The notes: generated by a model not told the origin, from the letters alone. A DNA stretch of 64,000 nucleotides from Serpens sp035497915 (GCF_035497915.1 NZ_DATJCS010000005.1:62001-126000); one strand, 5' to 3'. Positions 8,320 to 16,896 are shown, numbered from the stretch's first letter. Translations and numbers: made by a program.

Positions 8320-8344
8320 GGCGGCCAGAAAAGCACTGGCCGCC
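8320..8344. repeat. Hairpin GGCGGCCAG/CTGGCCGCC after kauB
   Basis: Perfect 9-bp arms around a 7-nt loop, followed by CTACGG, the reverse of the element at 5351-5378. There is no T-run, so it is not a classical terminator for kauB. Confidence 0.55.
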
Positions 8345-8355
8345 CTACGGTGCGG

Positions 8356-8415
8356 GTAGGAGCGGCTTCAGCCGCGATTGGCTTGCAAGGGCATCGCGGC
8401 TGAAGCCGCTCCTAC
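8356..8415. repeat. REP pair, GTAGGAGCGGCTTCAGCCGCGA family
   Basis: Two perfect inverted copies (8356-8377 and 8394-8415) with a 16-bp centre. This is the classical Pseudomonas REP core arranged as a REPIN. It lies between the converging kauB and cardiolipin-synthase-like genes. Other copies are at 44311, 52189, 55974-56237 and 62233. Confidence 0.9.
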
Positions 8416-8443
8416 AGTCCATCCGCCACATCGCAGCGGGCGC

Positions 8444-9982
8444 TCACAGCATCTTCTCCAGCCCCAGCCGGCGCGCCAGCCAGGCGTGCAGGTGGCGCCA
8501 CAGGCTGCCGGGCTCGCGGCGCAACGTTTTCAGCTCGCCATCCTCGTCGGTGGCCAGCCAGACCAGTTGGTCCCCTTCCAGCGCCACCTGATAGCTCACC
8601 CCGTGGCTCATGCCTTCCAGCAGCAGCTCGCGCACCTGGCTGGCCAGCACCGGGCTGTCGACCAGCACCCCGACCTCGGTGTTCCACAGCACCGAGCGCG
8701 GGTCGAAGTTGAACGAGCCGATGAACACCTTGCGCCGGTCGATGACCAGCGCCTTGCTGTGCAGGCTGGACTCCGACGAACCGCCGAAGCTGTAGCTGCT
8801 CTTCTCGTCGGGCTGGCGGCGCAGCTCCCACAGCTGGATGCCAGCCTTGAGCAGGCTGCGCCGGTAGGGCGCATAGGCGCCGTGGACGATCGGCACATCG
8901 GTGGCTTCCAGCGAATTGGTCAGCAGGCGCACATCCACGCCGGCCCGGGCCGTCTGACTCAGGTTGAGCAGGCCCTGCCGCGCCGGGATGAAATAGGAGG
9001 ACACCAGCAGCAGCTCCTCACGCAAATCCTGCAGGTGGGGCTCCAGCTGGGTGATCAGCAGCCACTCGGGAGCCGGCTCGGCTTGGGCCAGCAGCTTGTT
9101 CGGCGCATCCCACAGCGCCAGCCCGTGTGCCCAGGTAAGCGTGCTCAGCCACTGGTTCAGTTGCGGCTCGCGGTGGTAGCGGATCAGGCGCGCATAGCGC
9201 TGCGGATCCTGCTGGCGGTCCCGGGCGATGTCCCGGTCCAGCCGATGGCGCGCGCGGATCAACTGCGACGGTCCCGGCGGCCGGCGCAGGAACTGCTGCA
9301 GCGGCACGCTCAGCCGGTGATTCCAGAATTGGTCGAAGCTCACCGCCAGCTGCGCGGCCACCGGCCCGCCAGCCAGCAAGTCGATGTCGGTGAAGTTCAG
9401 GTAGGGCTCGGCATCGAAATACTCGTCGCCCAGGTTGCGCCCGCCGACGATGGCCAGGCTGCTGTCGGTCAGCCACAGTTTGTTGTGCATGCGCCGGTGC
9501 TGGCGGTTGAGGTTGAGCAGCCGCACCAGCAGACGCGTGGGGCCGGTGGCGCGCCCCATATGCAACGGATTGAACACGCGCACCTCGATGTTCGGATGCG
9601 CAGCCAGCACGGCGATCTCGTAGTCACGGCCGTCGCTGGTCAGGTCATCGAGCAGGATGCGCACCCGCACGCCGCGGTCGGCGGCGGCCAGCAGCTCCCG
9701 TACCAGCAGGCCGGTGCTCAGGCCGTCGTGGAAGATGTAGTACTGCAGGTCCAGGCTGCTGCGCGCGGCGCGGATCAGCTCGGCACGCGCCTGAAAGGCG
9801 TCGTCGCTGGCGGCCAGCAGGTAGAAGCCGGAGTGGCCGCGCGGCTGGCTGGCTGCCTGCCGGACCAGCCGCTCGGACAGCGGGGAGTCCCCGGACTGCA
9901 GGGCCTGGCTGGTGTGGGGCGGATCGGCGAGGCTGGCACAGCCAGCCAGGCTCAGCAGGCCTAGCAGCAGGAGTAGGCGCAC
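8444..9982 (-). CDS. Phospholipase D-like lipoprotein, cardiolipin synthase C-type
   Basis: A 512-residue PLD-superfamily protein. Two HKD motifs are intact: H166-K168-D173 in HNKLWLTD and H408-K410-D415 in HSKALVID, each followed by the usual GGRNLGDEYFD or GSFNFDPRS. These are features of ClsC/YmdC, which makes cardiolipin using phosphatidylethanolamine. The N-terminus MRLLLLLGLLSLAGC is a lipoprotein signal with lipobox Cys15, so membrane anchoring on the periplasmic side is likely. The start is GTG with AGGAAA upstream. E. coli ClsC usually pairs with YmdB; no such partner is seen here. Confidence 0.85.
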   Translation of the reverse strand: MRLLLLLGLLSLAGCASLADPPHTSQALQSGDSPLSERLVRQAASQPRGHSGFYLLAASDDAFQARAELIRAARSSLDLQYYIFHDGLSTGLLVRELLAAADRGVRVRILLDDLTSDGRDYEIAVLAAHPNIEVRVFNPLHMGRATGPTRLLVRLLNLNRQHRRMHNKLWLTDSSLAIVGGRNLGDEYFDAEPYLNFTDIDLLAGGPVAAQLAVSFDQFWNHRLSVPLQQFLRRPPGPSQLIRARHRLDRDIARDRQQDPQRYARLIRYHREPQLNQWLSTLTWAHGLALWDAPNKLLAQAEPAPEWLLITQLEPHLQDLREELLLVSSYFIPARQGLLNLSQTARAGVDVRLLTNSLEATDVPIVHGAYAPYRRSLLKAGIQLWELRRQPDEKSSYSFGGSSESSLHSKALVIDRRKVFIGSFNFDPRSVLWNTEVGVLVDSPVLASQVRELLLEGMSHGVSYQVALEGDQLVWLATDEDGELKTLRREPGSLWRHLHAWLARRLGLEKML

Positions 9983-10011
9983 CGGGTTTCCTATTCGGCG
10001 GGGCAGTCCTC

Positions 10012-10971
10012 TCAGCGTAGCGGCGGATTGGCGCTGTGCTGGCGACGCCAGGTGGCCGGTGGCAAACCGAAGTGGTGGCGGAAGGCGCGATTGAGCGCCG
10101 CTTCCGAGCCGTAGCCGACGTCGGTGGCGATGCGCGCCAGCCCACGGCCTTCACGCAACTGGCGGGCCGCCAGCTGCAGGCGCCAGGCGCACAGGTAGCG
10201 CATCGGCGGTTGTTCGAGCAGGTGCGTGAAGCGCGCGGCGAACGCCGAGCGTGACAGGCCCACCGCGCGCGCCAGCGCCTCGGTGGTCCAGGGCCGGCCC
10301 GGTTCGCCGTGCAGCAGCGCCAGGGCGCGGCCGATCTGCGGGTCGCGCAGCCCGGCCAGCCAGCCGCTGTGCGTCTCGGGCAGGGTCTCCAGGTAGCCGC
10401 GCACCGCCTCGATGAACAGCAGCTCGGCCAGGCGGGCGAGCACGGCGGCCGAGCCGGGGCGCTGGCCGGCCACTTCCGCGACGGCGCGGCGAAACGACAG
10501 GTCGATCCAGGTACCCGGCGCCACGCGCAGGCCCAGGCTGGCCGGTAGCAGGCGCAGCAGCGGGTTGTCCGGCACCTCGCAGCCGATGAAGCCGCAGATC
10601 AGCCGCGTGCGCGCCCCGCCGCCGCCGTAGCGCAGGCGCGCCAGCCCGCCACCCGGCGCGGGTTGTACCAGTGGCTCGATGCGTTGCGCGGGCAGCCGTG
10701 GGTCGCTGCTCAGCACATGCGGCGGGTTGCGCGGCAGCAGGATGATCTCGCCGGCCCCCACCGCCCGCGGCGGCTGGCCGTCCAGGCCGAGCCACAGACG
10801 ACCGTCGAGCACATAGTGGTAGGCCATCAGGCAGGCGGGTATCTGCCCGGGCAGCGGGCAGTCCTCGGGGCCGACCTGGGCGCGGATGCTCCAGGGCTCG
10901 GTGAACTCGGCCTGCAGGAAGGCCCCCGCGCACAGGCGCACGGCTTCGAGCAGCTGGGACAGCGCATCCAC
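10012..10971 (-). CDS. AraC family transcriptional regulator with N-terminal cupin
   Basis: The N-terminal half is an AraC-type cupin sensor domain. The C-terminal 100 residues contain the two helix-turn-helix motifs: WTTEALARAVGLSRSAFAAR and LARIATDVGYGSEAALNRAF, followed by HHFGLPPATWRR. I chose the GTG at 10971 (VDALSQLLEAVRLCAG), which has GAGG 5 nt upstream and matches the usual start of this subfamily. A TTG 39 nt upstream has no ribosome site. The product is 319 residues. It diverges from the TPR gene and may control it. The ligand is unknown. Confidence 0.88.
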   Translation of the reverse strand: MDALSQLLEAVRLCAGAFLQAEFTEPWSIRAQVGPEDCPLPGQIPACLMAYHYVLDGRLWLGLDGQPPRAVGAGEIILLPRNPPHVLSSDPRLPAQRIEPLVQPAPGGGLARLRYGGGGARTRLICGFIGCEVPDNPLLRLLPASLGLRVAPGTWIDLSFRRAVAEVAGQRPGSAAVLARLAELLFIEAVRGYLETLPETHSGWLAGLRDPQIGRALALLHGEPGRPWTTEALARAVGLSRSAFAARFTHLLEQPPMRYLCAWRLQLAARQLREGRGLARIATDVGYGSEAALNRAFRHHFGLPPATWRRQHSANPPLR

Positions 10972-11014
10972 AGGGGCCTCACGTTCATCGTCAGCCGGCG
11001 GCTGGATCAAGAAT

Positions 11015-11045
11015 GCCGGCGGCCGGGCTATAGGCGGCCGCCGGC
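11015..11045. promoter_or_regulatory. Perfect 10-bp inverted repeat between araC-like gene and TPR gene
   Basis: GCCGGCGGCC (11015-11024) and GGCCGCCGGC (11036-11045) flank an 11-nt centre containing CTATAGG. In this divergent 140-bp promoter region it could be an operator, or a strong hairpin in either leader. AraC proteins usually bind direct repeats, so binding by the adjacent regulator is not assured. Confidence 0.4.
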
Positions 11046-11111
11046 CTCCTTTCTACCGTAGCACCCACGCGCCCGGCACGACGGGTGCGCCGGTAGCATG
11101 AGGATTTCGTC

Positions 11112-12437
11112 ATGACGATGCGTGATCACCTGGGTCTGGCCATGTCCGGCGCCGACCCCGACAGCCTGGCCGGCTATCAAAGCGCCCTGGCTCACTTCCA
11201 GTGTTACGTCGGCGACCCGCTGGCCGAGCTCGACGACGCCCTGGCGCAGCGTCCGGAGCTGCTCATGGCGCACGTGCTGAAGGCCTGGCTGAACCTGCTG
11301 GGTACCGAAGCCCAGGGCCTGGCGGTGGCCGCCGAGGCGCACCGCGCGGCCAGCGCCCTGCCGGGCAACGCCCGCGAACGCGCCCACCTGGCGGCGATCG
11401 GCGAACTGCTGGGCGGCCGCTGGCAGGCCGCCGGCCGGGTGCTCGAGGACCTGACCATCGCCTGGCCGCAGGACATCCTCGCCCTGCAGGCCGGCCACCT
11501 GATCGATTTCTACACCGGCCAGCAGCGCCTGCTGCGCGACCGCATCGCCCGGGCACTGCCGGAATGGCAGGCGGAGATGCCGGGCTACCACGCGCTGCTC
11601 GGCATGCATGCCTTCGGCCTGGAGGAAAACGCCGATTATGCCGGCGCCGAGCGCGCCGGGCGGCGTGCCGTGGAGCTGCAGCCGCGCGACGGCTGGGGCC
11701 AGCACGCGGTGGCCCATGTGCTGGAGATGCAGAACCGCACCGGCGAGGGCATCGCCTGGATGCGCGAGCGGGTGCCGTACTGGGCCGGCGACAGCTTCTT
11801 CCAGGTGCACAACTGGTGGCACCTGGCGCTCTACCACCTGGATCGGGAAGAGATCGACGAGGTGCTGGCGCTGTTCGACGGGCCGATCTTCGGCGACCGT
11901 TCCCCGCTGGCGCTCGACCTGGTGGATGCCTCGGCGCTGCTCTGGCGCCTGCAGCTGCTGGGCGTGGAGCTGGGCGCGCGCTGGCAGCCGCTGGCCGACC
12001 TGTGGGAGGCGCATGCCGATGCCGGCAACTATGCCTTCAACGATGCCCACGCGCTGATGGCGTTTCTCGGCGCCGGTCGCGCCCCGGCCGTCGAACAGCT
12101 GTTCGCCGCCCAGCGGCGCGCCCTGGCCGGCGAGGGCGACAACCGGCAGTTCACCGCCGAGGTCGGCCAGCCGCTGTGCCGGGCCATCCAGGCCTTCGCC
12201 GCCGACGAGTATGCCGAATGCGTGCGCCTGCTGCGCCCGCTGCGCCTGATCGCCCAGCGCTTCGGCGGCAGCCATGCGCAGCGCGACCTGCTCGATCTGA
12301 CCTTGCTGGAGGCGGCGCGCCGCAGCGGACAGGAGGCCCTGGCGCGGGCGCTGGTCAACGAGCGGCTGCAGCTGCGGCCGGACAGTCCGCAGACCCGCCG
12401 GCTGGCGCTGCGCGTGGCGCCGGCGCACGCCGCATAG
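11112..12437 (+). CDS. Tetratricopeptide repeat protein, TTC38-like
   Basis: A 441-residue soluble alpha-helical protein resembling the TTC38 family, which is found in bacteria and animals and has no assigned biochemical role. Recognisable segments are AHVLKAWLNLLG, YHALLGMHAFGLEENADYAGAE, DGWGQHAVAHVLEMQNRTGEGIAWM and the Trp-rich VHNWWHLALYHLD. There is no signal peptide or membrane span. GAGGA lies 8 nt before the ATG. It diverges from the AraC-type gene. Its stop is 3 nt from the stop of the converging flavin oxidase. No function is claimed. Confidence 0.8.
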   Translation: MTMRDHLGLAMSGADPDSLAGYQSALAHFQCYVGDPLAELDDALAQRPELLMAHVLKAWLNLLGTEAQGLAVAAEAHRAASALPGNARERAHLAAIGELLGGRWQAAGRVLEDLTIAWPQDILALQAGHLIDFYTGQQRLLRDRIARALPEWQAEMPGYHALLGMHAFGLEENADYAGAERAGRRAVELQPRDGWGQHAVAHVLEMQNRTGEGIAWMRERVPYWAGDSFFQVHNWWHLALYHLDREEIDEVLALFDGPIFGDRSPLALDLVDASALLWRLQLLGVELGARWQPLADLWEAHADAGNYAFNDAHALMAFLGAGRAPAVEQLFAAQRRALAGEGDNRQFTAEVGQPLCRAIQAFAADEYAECVRLLRPLRLIAQRFGGSHAQRDLLDLTLLEAARRSGQEALARALVNERLQLRPDSPQTRRLALRVAPAHAA

Positions 12438-12440
12438 CCG

Positions 12441-13736
12441 TTACAGCAGCTCCTTGAGGCGGTACCAGAGCATGCCCAGCGCCAGCAGCGGCGAGCGCAG
12501 GTGGCGGCCGCCGGGAAAGGTCAGGTGCGGCACCCGGGCGAACAGGTCGAAGCCGCCGCCCTGCTGGCCGGTGATGGCTTCGGCCAGCAGCTGGCCGGCC
12601 AGGTGCGTGGCGTTCAGCCCATGGCCGGAATAGGCCTGGGCGTAATAGACATTGGCCTGCCCCGGCAGGCGGCCGATCTGCGGCAGGCGGTTGGCGCCGA
12701 TGCCGATCATGCCGCCCCACTGGAAGTCGATGCGCACCTCGGCCAGCTGCGGGAACACCTTGAGCATCTTGGGCCGCATGTAGGCGGCGATGTCCTGCGG
12801 GTCGCGGCCGGAATAATGGCAGGCGCCGCCGAACAGCAGGCGGTGATCGGCCGACAGGCGGAAGTAATCCAGCGCCACGCGCTGGTCGCACAGCGCCATG
12901 TTCTGCGGAATCAGCTGGCGCGCGCGGGCCGCGCCCAGCGGCTCGGTGGCGATGATGTAGCTGCCGGCGGGCAGCACCTTGCCGCCCAGGGCCGGCTCCA
13001 GGTCGCCCAGGTAGGCGTTGCCGGCCAGCACCAGGCTGTTGGCCTCCACCTGGCCGTTGGGCGTATGCACCCGCACGCGGGCGCCGTACTCCAGGCGGGT
13101 GACCGGCGACTGTTCGAACAGACGTACGCCGAGCTGCGCGGCGGCGGCCGCCTCGCCGAGCGCCAGGTTGAGGGGGTGCAGGTGTCCCGAGCCCCGGTCG
13201 ATCATGCCGCCCACGTAGCGTTGGGAGTCGATCACTTGCGGCAGCTCCGCCGCGTCGAGCAGGCGCAGCTCGTGCGGGTAGCCGAGGGCGAGCAGCTCCT
13301 CGCGTTCGGCGGCGAAGTCCTCCAGATGCGCGGGCGTGTTGGCCAGGTCGCAGTAGCCCCAGGTCAGATCGCAATCGATGGCGTGGCGTTCGATGCGCCG
13401 GCGCACCAGCTGCACCGCTTCCAGGCCCATGCGCTTGAGCTCGCGCACGCCCTCGGCGCCGAGCTGCGGGGCGAAGCGTTGCAGGTCATGGCCCAGGCCG
13501 CGGATGAGCTGACCGCCATTGCGCCCGCTGGCGCCCCAGCCGATCCGCCGGGCTTCCAGCAGGATCACCGACAGGCCGCGCTCGGCCAGCTCCAGCGCGG
13601 TGTTCAGGCCGGTGAAGCCGCCGCCGACGATGCACACATCGGCGCGCTGGCCGCCTTGCAGGGTGGGGAACTCCAGCGTGCGGTTGCGGCTGGCGACATA
13701 GTAGGACGGAGCATGTTGTGGCGGCGCGGCGCTCAT
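12441..13736 (-). CDS. PuuB/PauB-like gamma-glutamylpolyamine oxidase (FAD)
   Basis: DAO-family flavoprotein of 431 residues. The Rossmann motif is VCIVGGGFTGLNTALELAERG near residues 35-55, then LEARRIGWGASGRNGGQLIRG, the flavin-contact region typical of PuuB/PauB and related amine oxidases. The C-terminal FQWGGMIGIGANRLPQIG and AYSGHGLNATHLAGQLLAEAI also fit. It probably oxidises a gamma-glutamylated polyamine to the aldehyde that KauB-type enzymes remove. The ATG at 13736 was chosen over an upstream TTG. From memory, the equivalent PAO1 position holds pauB4, which fits. The exact substrate is unresolved. Confidence 0.85.
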   Translation of the reverse strand: MSAAPPQHAPSYYVASRNRTLEFPTLQGGQRADVCIVGGGFTGLNTALELAERGLSVILLEARRIGWGASGRNGGQLIRGLGHDLQRFAPQLGAEGVRELKRMGLEAVQLVRRRIERHAIDCDLTWGYCDLANTPAHLEDFAAEREELLALGYPHELRLLDAAELPQVIDSQRYVGGMIDRGSGHLHPLNLALGEAAAAAQLGVRLFEQSPVTRLEYGARVRVHTPNGQVEANSLVLAGNAYLGDLEPALGGKVLPAGSYIIATEPLGAARARQLIPQNMALCDQRVALDYFRLSADHRLLFGGACHYSGRDPQDIAAYMRPKMLKVFPQLAEVRIDFQWGGMIGIGANRLPQIGRLPGQANVYYAQAYSGHGLNATHLAGQLLAEAITGQQGGGFDLFARVPHLTFPGGRHLRSPLLALGMLWYRLKELL

Positions 13737-13811
13737 GTGCGAAATTCCGTGGCGGCTGTGCGGCAAATTTTACGCAGGGTAGTCGCCGCACCGGCAGGGC
13801 GACAACCCTGC

Positions 13812-14300
13812 TCAACCGGGCACCGGTAACTGCAGGGTCTCCTTCAGTTCCTCCATGACGATGTAGCTCTTGGATTCGCGCACGTGGGGCAGCTTGAGCA
13901 GGATGTCGCCGAGCAGCTTGCGATAGGAGGCCATTTCCGAGATGCGCGCCTTGATCAGGTAGTCGAAGTCGCCCGACACCAGGTGGCATTCCAGCACCTG
14001 CGGCAGCTTGAGCACGGCGCGGCGGAATTCCTCGAAGATGTCCCCGGACTTGTAGGCCAGGTTGATTTCCACGAATACCAGCAGACCGGCCTTGAGCGTG
14101 TGGGGATTGAGTCGCGCGCTGTAGCCGAGAATCACGCCGTCGCGCTCCATGCGCCGCACCCGCTCGGTGCAGGGCGTGGTGGACAGGCCGACCCGTTCGC
14201 CCAGCTCGGTGAAGGAGATGCGGCCTTCCTCCTGCAGGATGCGCAGGATGTTGCGGTCGATCCGGTCCAGCTCGCGACGTGCCTGATGGCCGTTGCCCAT
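13812..14300 (-). CDS. lrp: Leucine-responsive regulatory protein Lrp (DadR)
   Basis: AsnC/Lrp-family regulator of 162 residues: N-terminal winged HTH (DRIDRNILRILQEEGRISF, then ERVGLSTTPCTERVRRME) and C-terminal RAM effector domain (LVFVEINL, LECHLVSGDFDYLIKARI, HVRESKSYIVMEEL). In pseudomonads this protein activates the dad alanine-catabolic operon in response to L-alanine. I chose the ATG at 14300, with AGGAAG upstream, rather than an extended form starting at 14384. It diverges from dadA across 125 bp, where its binding sites are expected. Confidence 0.94.
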   Translation of the reverse strand: MGNGHQARRELDRIDRNILRILQEEGRISFTELGERVGLSTTPCTERVRRMERDGVILGYSARLNPHTLKAGLLVFVEINLAYKSGDIFEEFRRAVLKLPQVLECHLVSGDFDYLIKARISEMASYRKLLGDILLKLPHVRESKSYIVMEELKETLQLPVPG

Positions 14301-14425
14301 AGGGAATCTTCCTGTGATAAGCCCTTCGGCTGAGTGTTTTTCGTCACTGTAGTTTGTTAAATGGCGAGTAACACCAGGCGACACTTCGTAGACTCGAAGC
14401 CAGTGCTCAACAGCGGGAGGTCGGC

Positions 14426-15727
14426 ATGCGCGTCTTGGTATTGGGTGGCGGCGTCATCGGCATCAGCAGCGCCTATTACCTGGCGCGCGAGGGCTTCGAG
14501 GTGGTGGTGGTCGACCGCCAGCCGGGGCCGGCGCTGGAAACCAGCTTCGCCAACGCCGGCCAGGTGTCGCCCGGCTATGCCTCGCCGTGGGCCGCGCCCG
14601 GTGTGCCGCTCAAGGCCATCCGGTGGCTGTTCCAGCGCCACGCGCCGCTGGCCATCCGCTTCACCGCCGATCCAGCCCAGTACCTGTGGATGGCGCGCAT
14701 GCTGCGCAACTGCACGGCCGCGCGCTATGCGCTGAACAAGGAACGCATGGTGCGCCTGGCCGAATACAGCCGCGATTGCCTGGACGAGCTGCGCGCCGAA
14801 ACGGGTATCGCCTACGAAGGCCGCCAGTTGGGCACCACCCAGCTGTTTCGCAGCCAGGCGCAACTGGACGCGGCGGCCAAGGACATCGCCGTGCTGGAGC
14901 GCAGCGGCGTGCCCTACGAACTGCTCGACCGCGCCGGCATCGCCCGCGTCGAACCGGCGCTGGCGGCGGTGGCCGGCAAGCTGGCCGGCGCGCTGCGCCT
15001 GCCCAACGACCAGACCGGCGACTGCCAGCTGTTCACCACCCGGCTGGCCGAACTGGCGCGCGGCCTGGGGGTGGAATTCCGTTTCGGTTGCACGCTGCAG
15101 CGCTTCGAACAGCAGGGCGGACGCATCAGCGGCGCCTGGATCGACGGTCGTCTGGAGACCGCCGACCGCTATGTGCTGGCGCTGGGCAGCTACAGTCCGC
15201 AACTGCTCGCGCCGCTGGGCATTCGTCTGCCGGTCTACCCGCTCAAGGGGTATTCGCTGACCGTGCCGATCGGCAACCCGGCGGCCGCGCCGAGCTCCAC
15301 CGTGCTCGACGAAACCTACAAGGTCGCCATCACCCGCTTCGAGCAGCGCATGCGCGTCGGCGGCATGGCCGAGATCGCCGGCTACGACCTGCGCCTGAAC
15401 CCGCGCCGGCGGGAAACCCTGGAGAGGGTCACCCGCGACCTGTTTCCCCGGGCCGGCGAGCTGGGCCAGGCCGAGTTCTGGACCGGCCTGCGCCCGGCGA
15501 CTCCGGACGGCACGCCGCTGGTTGGCGCCACCCCGCTGGCCAACATGTTCCTCAACACCGGGCATGGCACCCTCGGCTGGACCATGGCCTGCGGCTCCGG
15601 CCGGCTGCTCGCCGACCTGCTGGCGCGCAAGCGGCCGCAGATCCGCAGCGACGGCCTGGACCTGTTCCGCTATGCCGGCCGAGGGGCACGCGCCGCTGGC
15701 GCCGGCGAGCCGTTGCCGGTGCGCTGA
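14426..15727 (+). CDS. dadA: D-amino acid dehydrogenase, small subunit
   Basis: Membrane-associated FAD enzyme that oxidises D-alanine and other D-amino acids to 2-oxo acids and feeds electrons to the respiratory chain. The N-terminal MRVLVLGGGVIGISSAYYLA is the FAD Rossmann motif, ETSFANAGQVSPGYASPWAAPG is diagnostic, and LNTGHGTLGWTMACGSG lies near the C-terminus. It is 433 residues, normal for DadA. CGGGAGG precedes the ATG. In most pseudomonads dadA is followed by a RidA gene and the racemase dadX. Here the RidA gene follows but dadX does not. Confidence 0.96.
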   Translation: MRVLVLGGGVIGISSAYYLAREGFEVVVVDRQPGPALETSFANAGQVSPGYASPWAAPGVPLKAIRWLFQRHAPLAIRFTADPAQYLWMARMLRNCTAARYALNKERMVRLAEYSRDCLDELRAETGIAYEGRQLGTTQLFRSQAQLDAAAKDIAVLERSGVPYELLDRAGIARVEPALAAVAGKLAGALRLPNDQTGDCQLFTTRLAELARGLGVEFRFGCTLQRFEQQGGRISGAWIDGRLETADRYVLALGSYSPQLLAPLGIRLPVYPLKGYSLTVPIGNPAAAPSSTVLDETYKVAITRFEQRMRVGGMAEIAGYDLRLNPRRRETLERVTRDLFPRAGELGQAEFWTGLRPATPDGTPLVGATPLANMFLNTGHGTLGWTMACGSGRLLADLLARKRPQIRSDGLDLFRYAGRGARAAGAGEPLPVR

Positions 15728-15796
15728 GCGCTTCCGGTACACTGCCGGCGCCGGGGGCTGCCTCGGCTTTTTTTCGTTCCTTTTCCGGAGTCGGCC

Positions 15797-16153
15797 ATGT
15801 CCATCCAGCGTCTGCACGTCGCCTCGCGTTACAGCGAGGCGGTCATCCACAACGGCGTGATCCATCTTGCCGGCCAGCTGGCCGACGACCTGTCCGGCGA
15901 CATTCGCCAGCAGACCCGCGAAACCCTCGCCGCCATCGACCGCCGGCTGGCCGAGGCCGGCAGCGACAAGACCCGCATTCTGTCCGCCACCATCTACCTG
16001 CGCGACATCGACGCCGACTTCGCCGGCATGAACGCCGAGTGGGACGCCTGGGTCGCGCCGGGCGCCGCACCGGCGCGCGCCACCGTGCAGGCCCGCCTGT
16101 ATGCCCCCGAGGTACGGGTGGAAATCCAGATCGTCGCCGCCCAGGCCGAGTAG
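15797..16153 (+). CDS. RidA/YjgF-family protein linked to dadA
   Basis: A 118-residue Rid-superfamily protein, related to enamine/imine deaminases that remove reactive products of amino-acid oxidation. The conserved segments VIHLAGQLADD, ILSATIYLRDI and the Arg-containing APARATVQARLYAPEVRVEI are present. It lies 69 bp after dadA in the same direction, with CCGGAG before the ATG. Hydrolysis of iminopyruvate-like products from DadA is a reasonable inference. It is distinct from the second Rid protein at 27948. Confidence 0.88.
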   Translation: MSIQRLHVASRYSEAVIHNGVIHLAGQLADDLSGDIRQQTRETLAAIDRRLAEAGSDKTRILSATIYLRDIDADFAGMNAEWDAWVAPGAAPARATVQARLYAPEVRVEIQIVAAQAE

Positions 16154-16174
16154 TCACGGCCTGTGCGGGGGCTG

Positions 16175-16203
16175 TTGTAAATACTGAACACTGTTGCCAT
16201 GAT
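16175..16203 (+). promoter_or_regulatory. Candidate pauR promoter with PuuR-box-like motif
   Basis: TTGTAA (16175-16180) and CATGAT (16198-16203) are 17 bp apart. The spacer contains AAATACTGAACA (16179-16190), similar to the E. coli PuuR box. Autorepression by PauR is plausible but not shown. Confidence 0.45.
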
Positions 16204-16248
16204 ACCGCCCACTTTTCGCCCGCTCCGTTCCGGAGGAGGAACCTGTCA

Positions 16249-16797
16249 TTGGACGTCGGTGTTCGACTGCAATCCATTCGCAAGATGAAGGGCCTGTCCC
16301 AGCGTGAGCTGGCCAAGCGCGCCGGGGTGACCAACAGCACCATCTCGATGATCGAGAAGAACAGCGTCAGCCCCTCCATCAGTTCGCTGAAGAAGGTACT
16401 GTCGGGCATTCCGATGTCGCTGGTGGATTTCTTTTCGCTGGATCTGCCGGAAGAAAGCCGCGCACAGGTGGTCTACAAGGCCGACGAGCTCATGGACATC
16501 GGCAGCGGCTCGGTGGCCATGAAGCTGATCGGCAAGGCGTTTCCCAACCGCGCGCTGTCGATGCTCGACGAGACCTACCCGCCGAACAGCGATACCGGCG
16601 CGGAAATGCTCTATCACGAGGGCGAGGAAGCCGGCGTGCTGGTTTCCGGCCGCCTGGAACTGACGGTGGGCGAGGACGTGTTCGTGCTGGAATGCGGCGA
16701 CAGCTACTACTTCCAGAGCAACCAGCCGCACCGCTTTCGCAATCCCTACGAAGTGCCGGCGCGGCTGATCAGTGCCACCACCCCGGCGAATTTCTGA
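16249..16797 (+). CDS. pauR: PauR/PuuR-type repressor of polyamine catabolism (XRE-cupin)
   Basis: A 182-residue regulator. The XRE HTH is at about 5-55 (RLQSIRKMKGLSQRELAKRA, then GVTNSTISMIEKN). A C-terminal cupin spans about 105-178 (MLYHEGEEAGVLVSGRLELT, CGDSYYFQSNQPHRFRNP). It matches P. aeruginosa PauR along its full length as recalled. The start is a TTG at 16249 (MDVGVRLQS). It has GGAGGAGG at 16232-16239, and no ATG or GTG near this point gives this N-terminus. PauR represses gamma-glutamyl-polyamine genes until putrescine or cadaverine accumulates. Candidate target here: kauB. Confidence 0.92.
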   Translation: MDVGVRLQSIRKMKGLSQRELAKRAGVTNSTISMIEKNSVSPSISSLKKVLSGIPMSLVDFFSLDLPEESRAQVVYKADELMDIGSGSVAMKLIGKAFPNRALSMLDETYPPNSDTGAEMLYHEGEEAGVLVSGRLELTVGEDVFVLECGDSYYFQSNQPHRFRNPYEVPARLISATTPANF

Positions 16798-16867
16798 AGC
16801 CCGCAAGCCCTGGCGTCTCGGCGTCCGTGCGACGCAATGCCGCAACCCCGCGTTGGCCGTGGGGTTG

Positions 16868-16896
16868 TTTCGGCAGGTCGGCCTTGCCGTTATACT
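16868..16896 (+). promoter_or_regulatory. Candidate promoter of the cytochrome c5 gene
   Basis: TATACT at 16891-16896 is a good -10. TTTCGG at 16868-16873, 17 bp upstream, is a weak -35. It lies 56 bp before the GTG start. Confidence 0.45.

Noticed and set aside
10972..11010. TTG start for the AraC regulator at 11010
   Set aside because: The GTG at 10971 has GAGG at good spacing and gives the N-terminus typical of the subfamily.
14587..16248. Long open frame through dadA and the Rid gene leading into pauR
   Set aside because: Only the part from the TTG at 16249 is a real gene. The rest overlaps dadA and the RidA homologue in a different frame.
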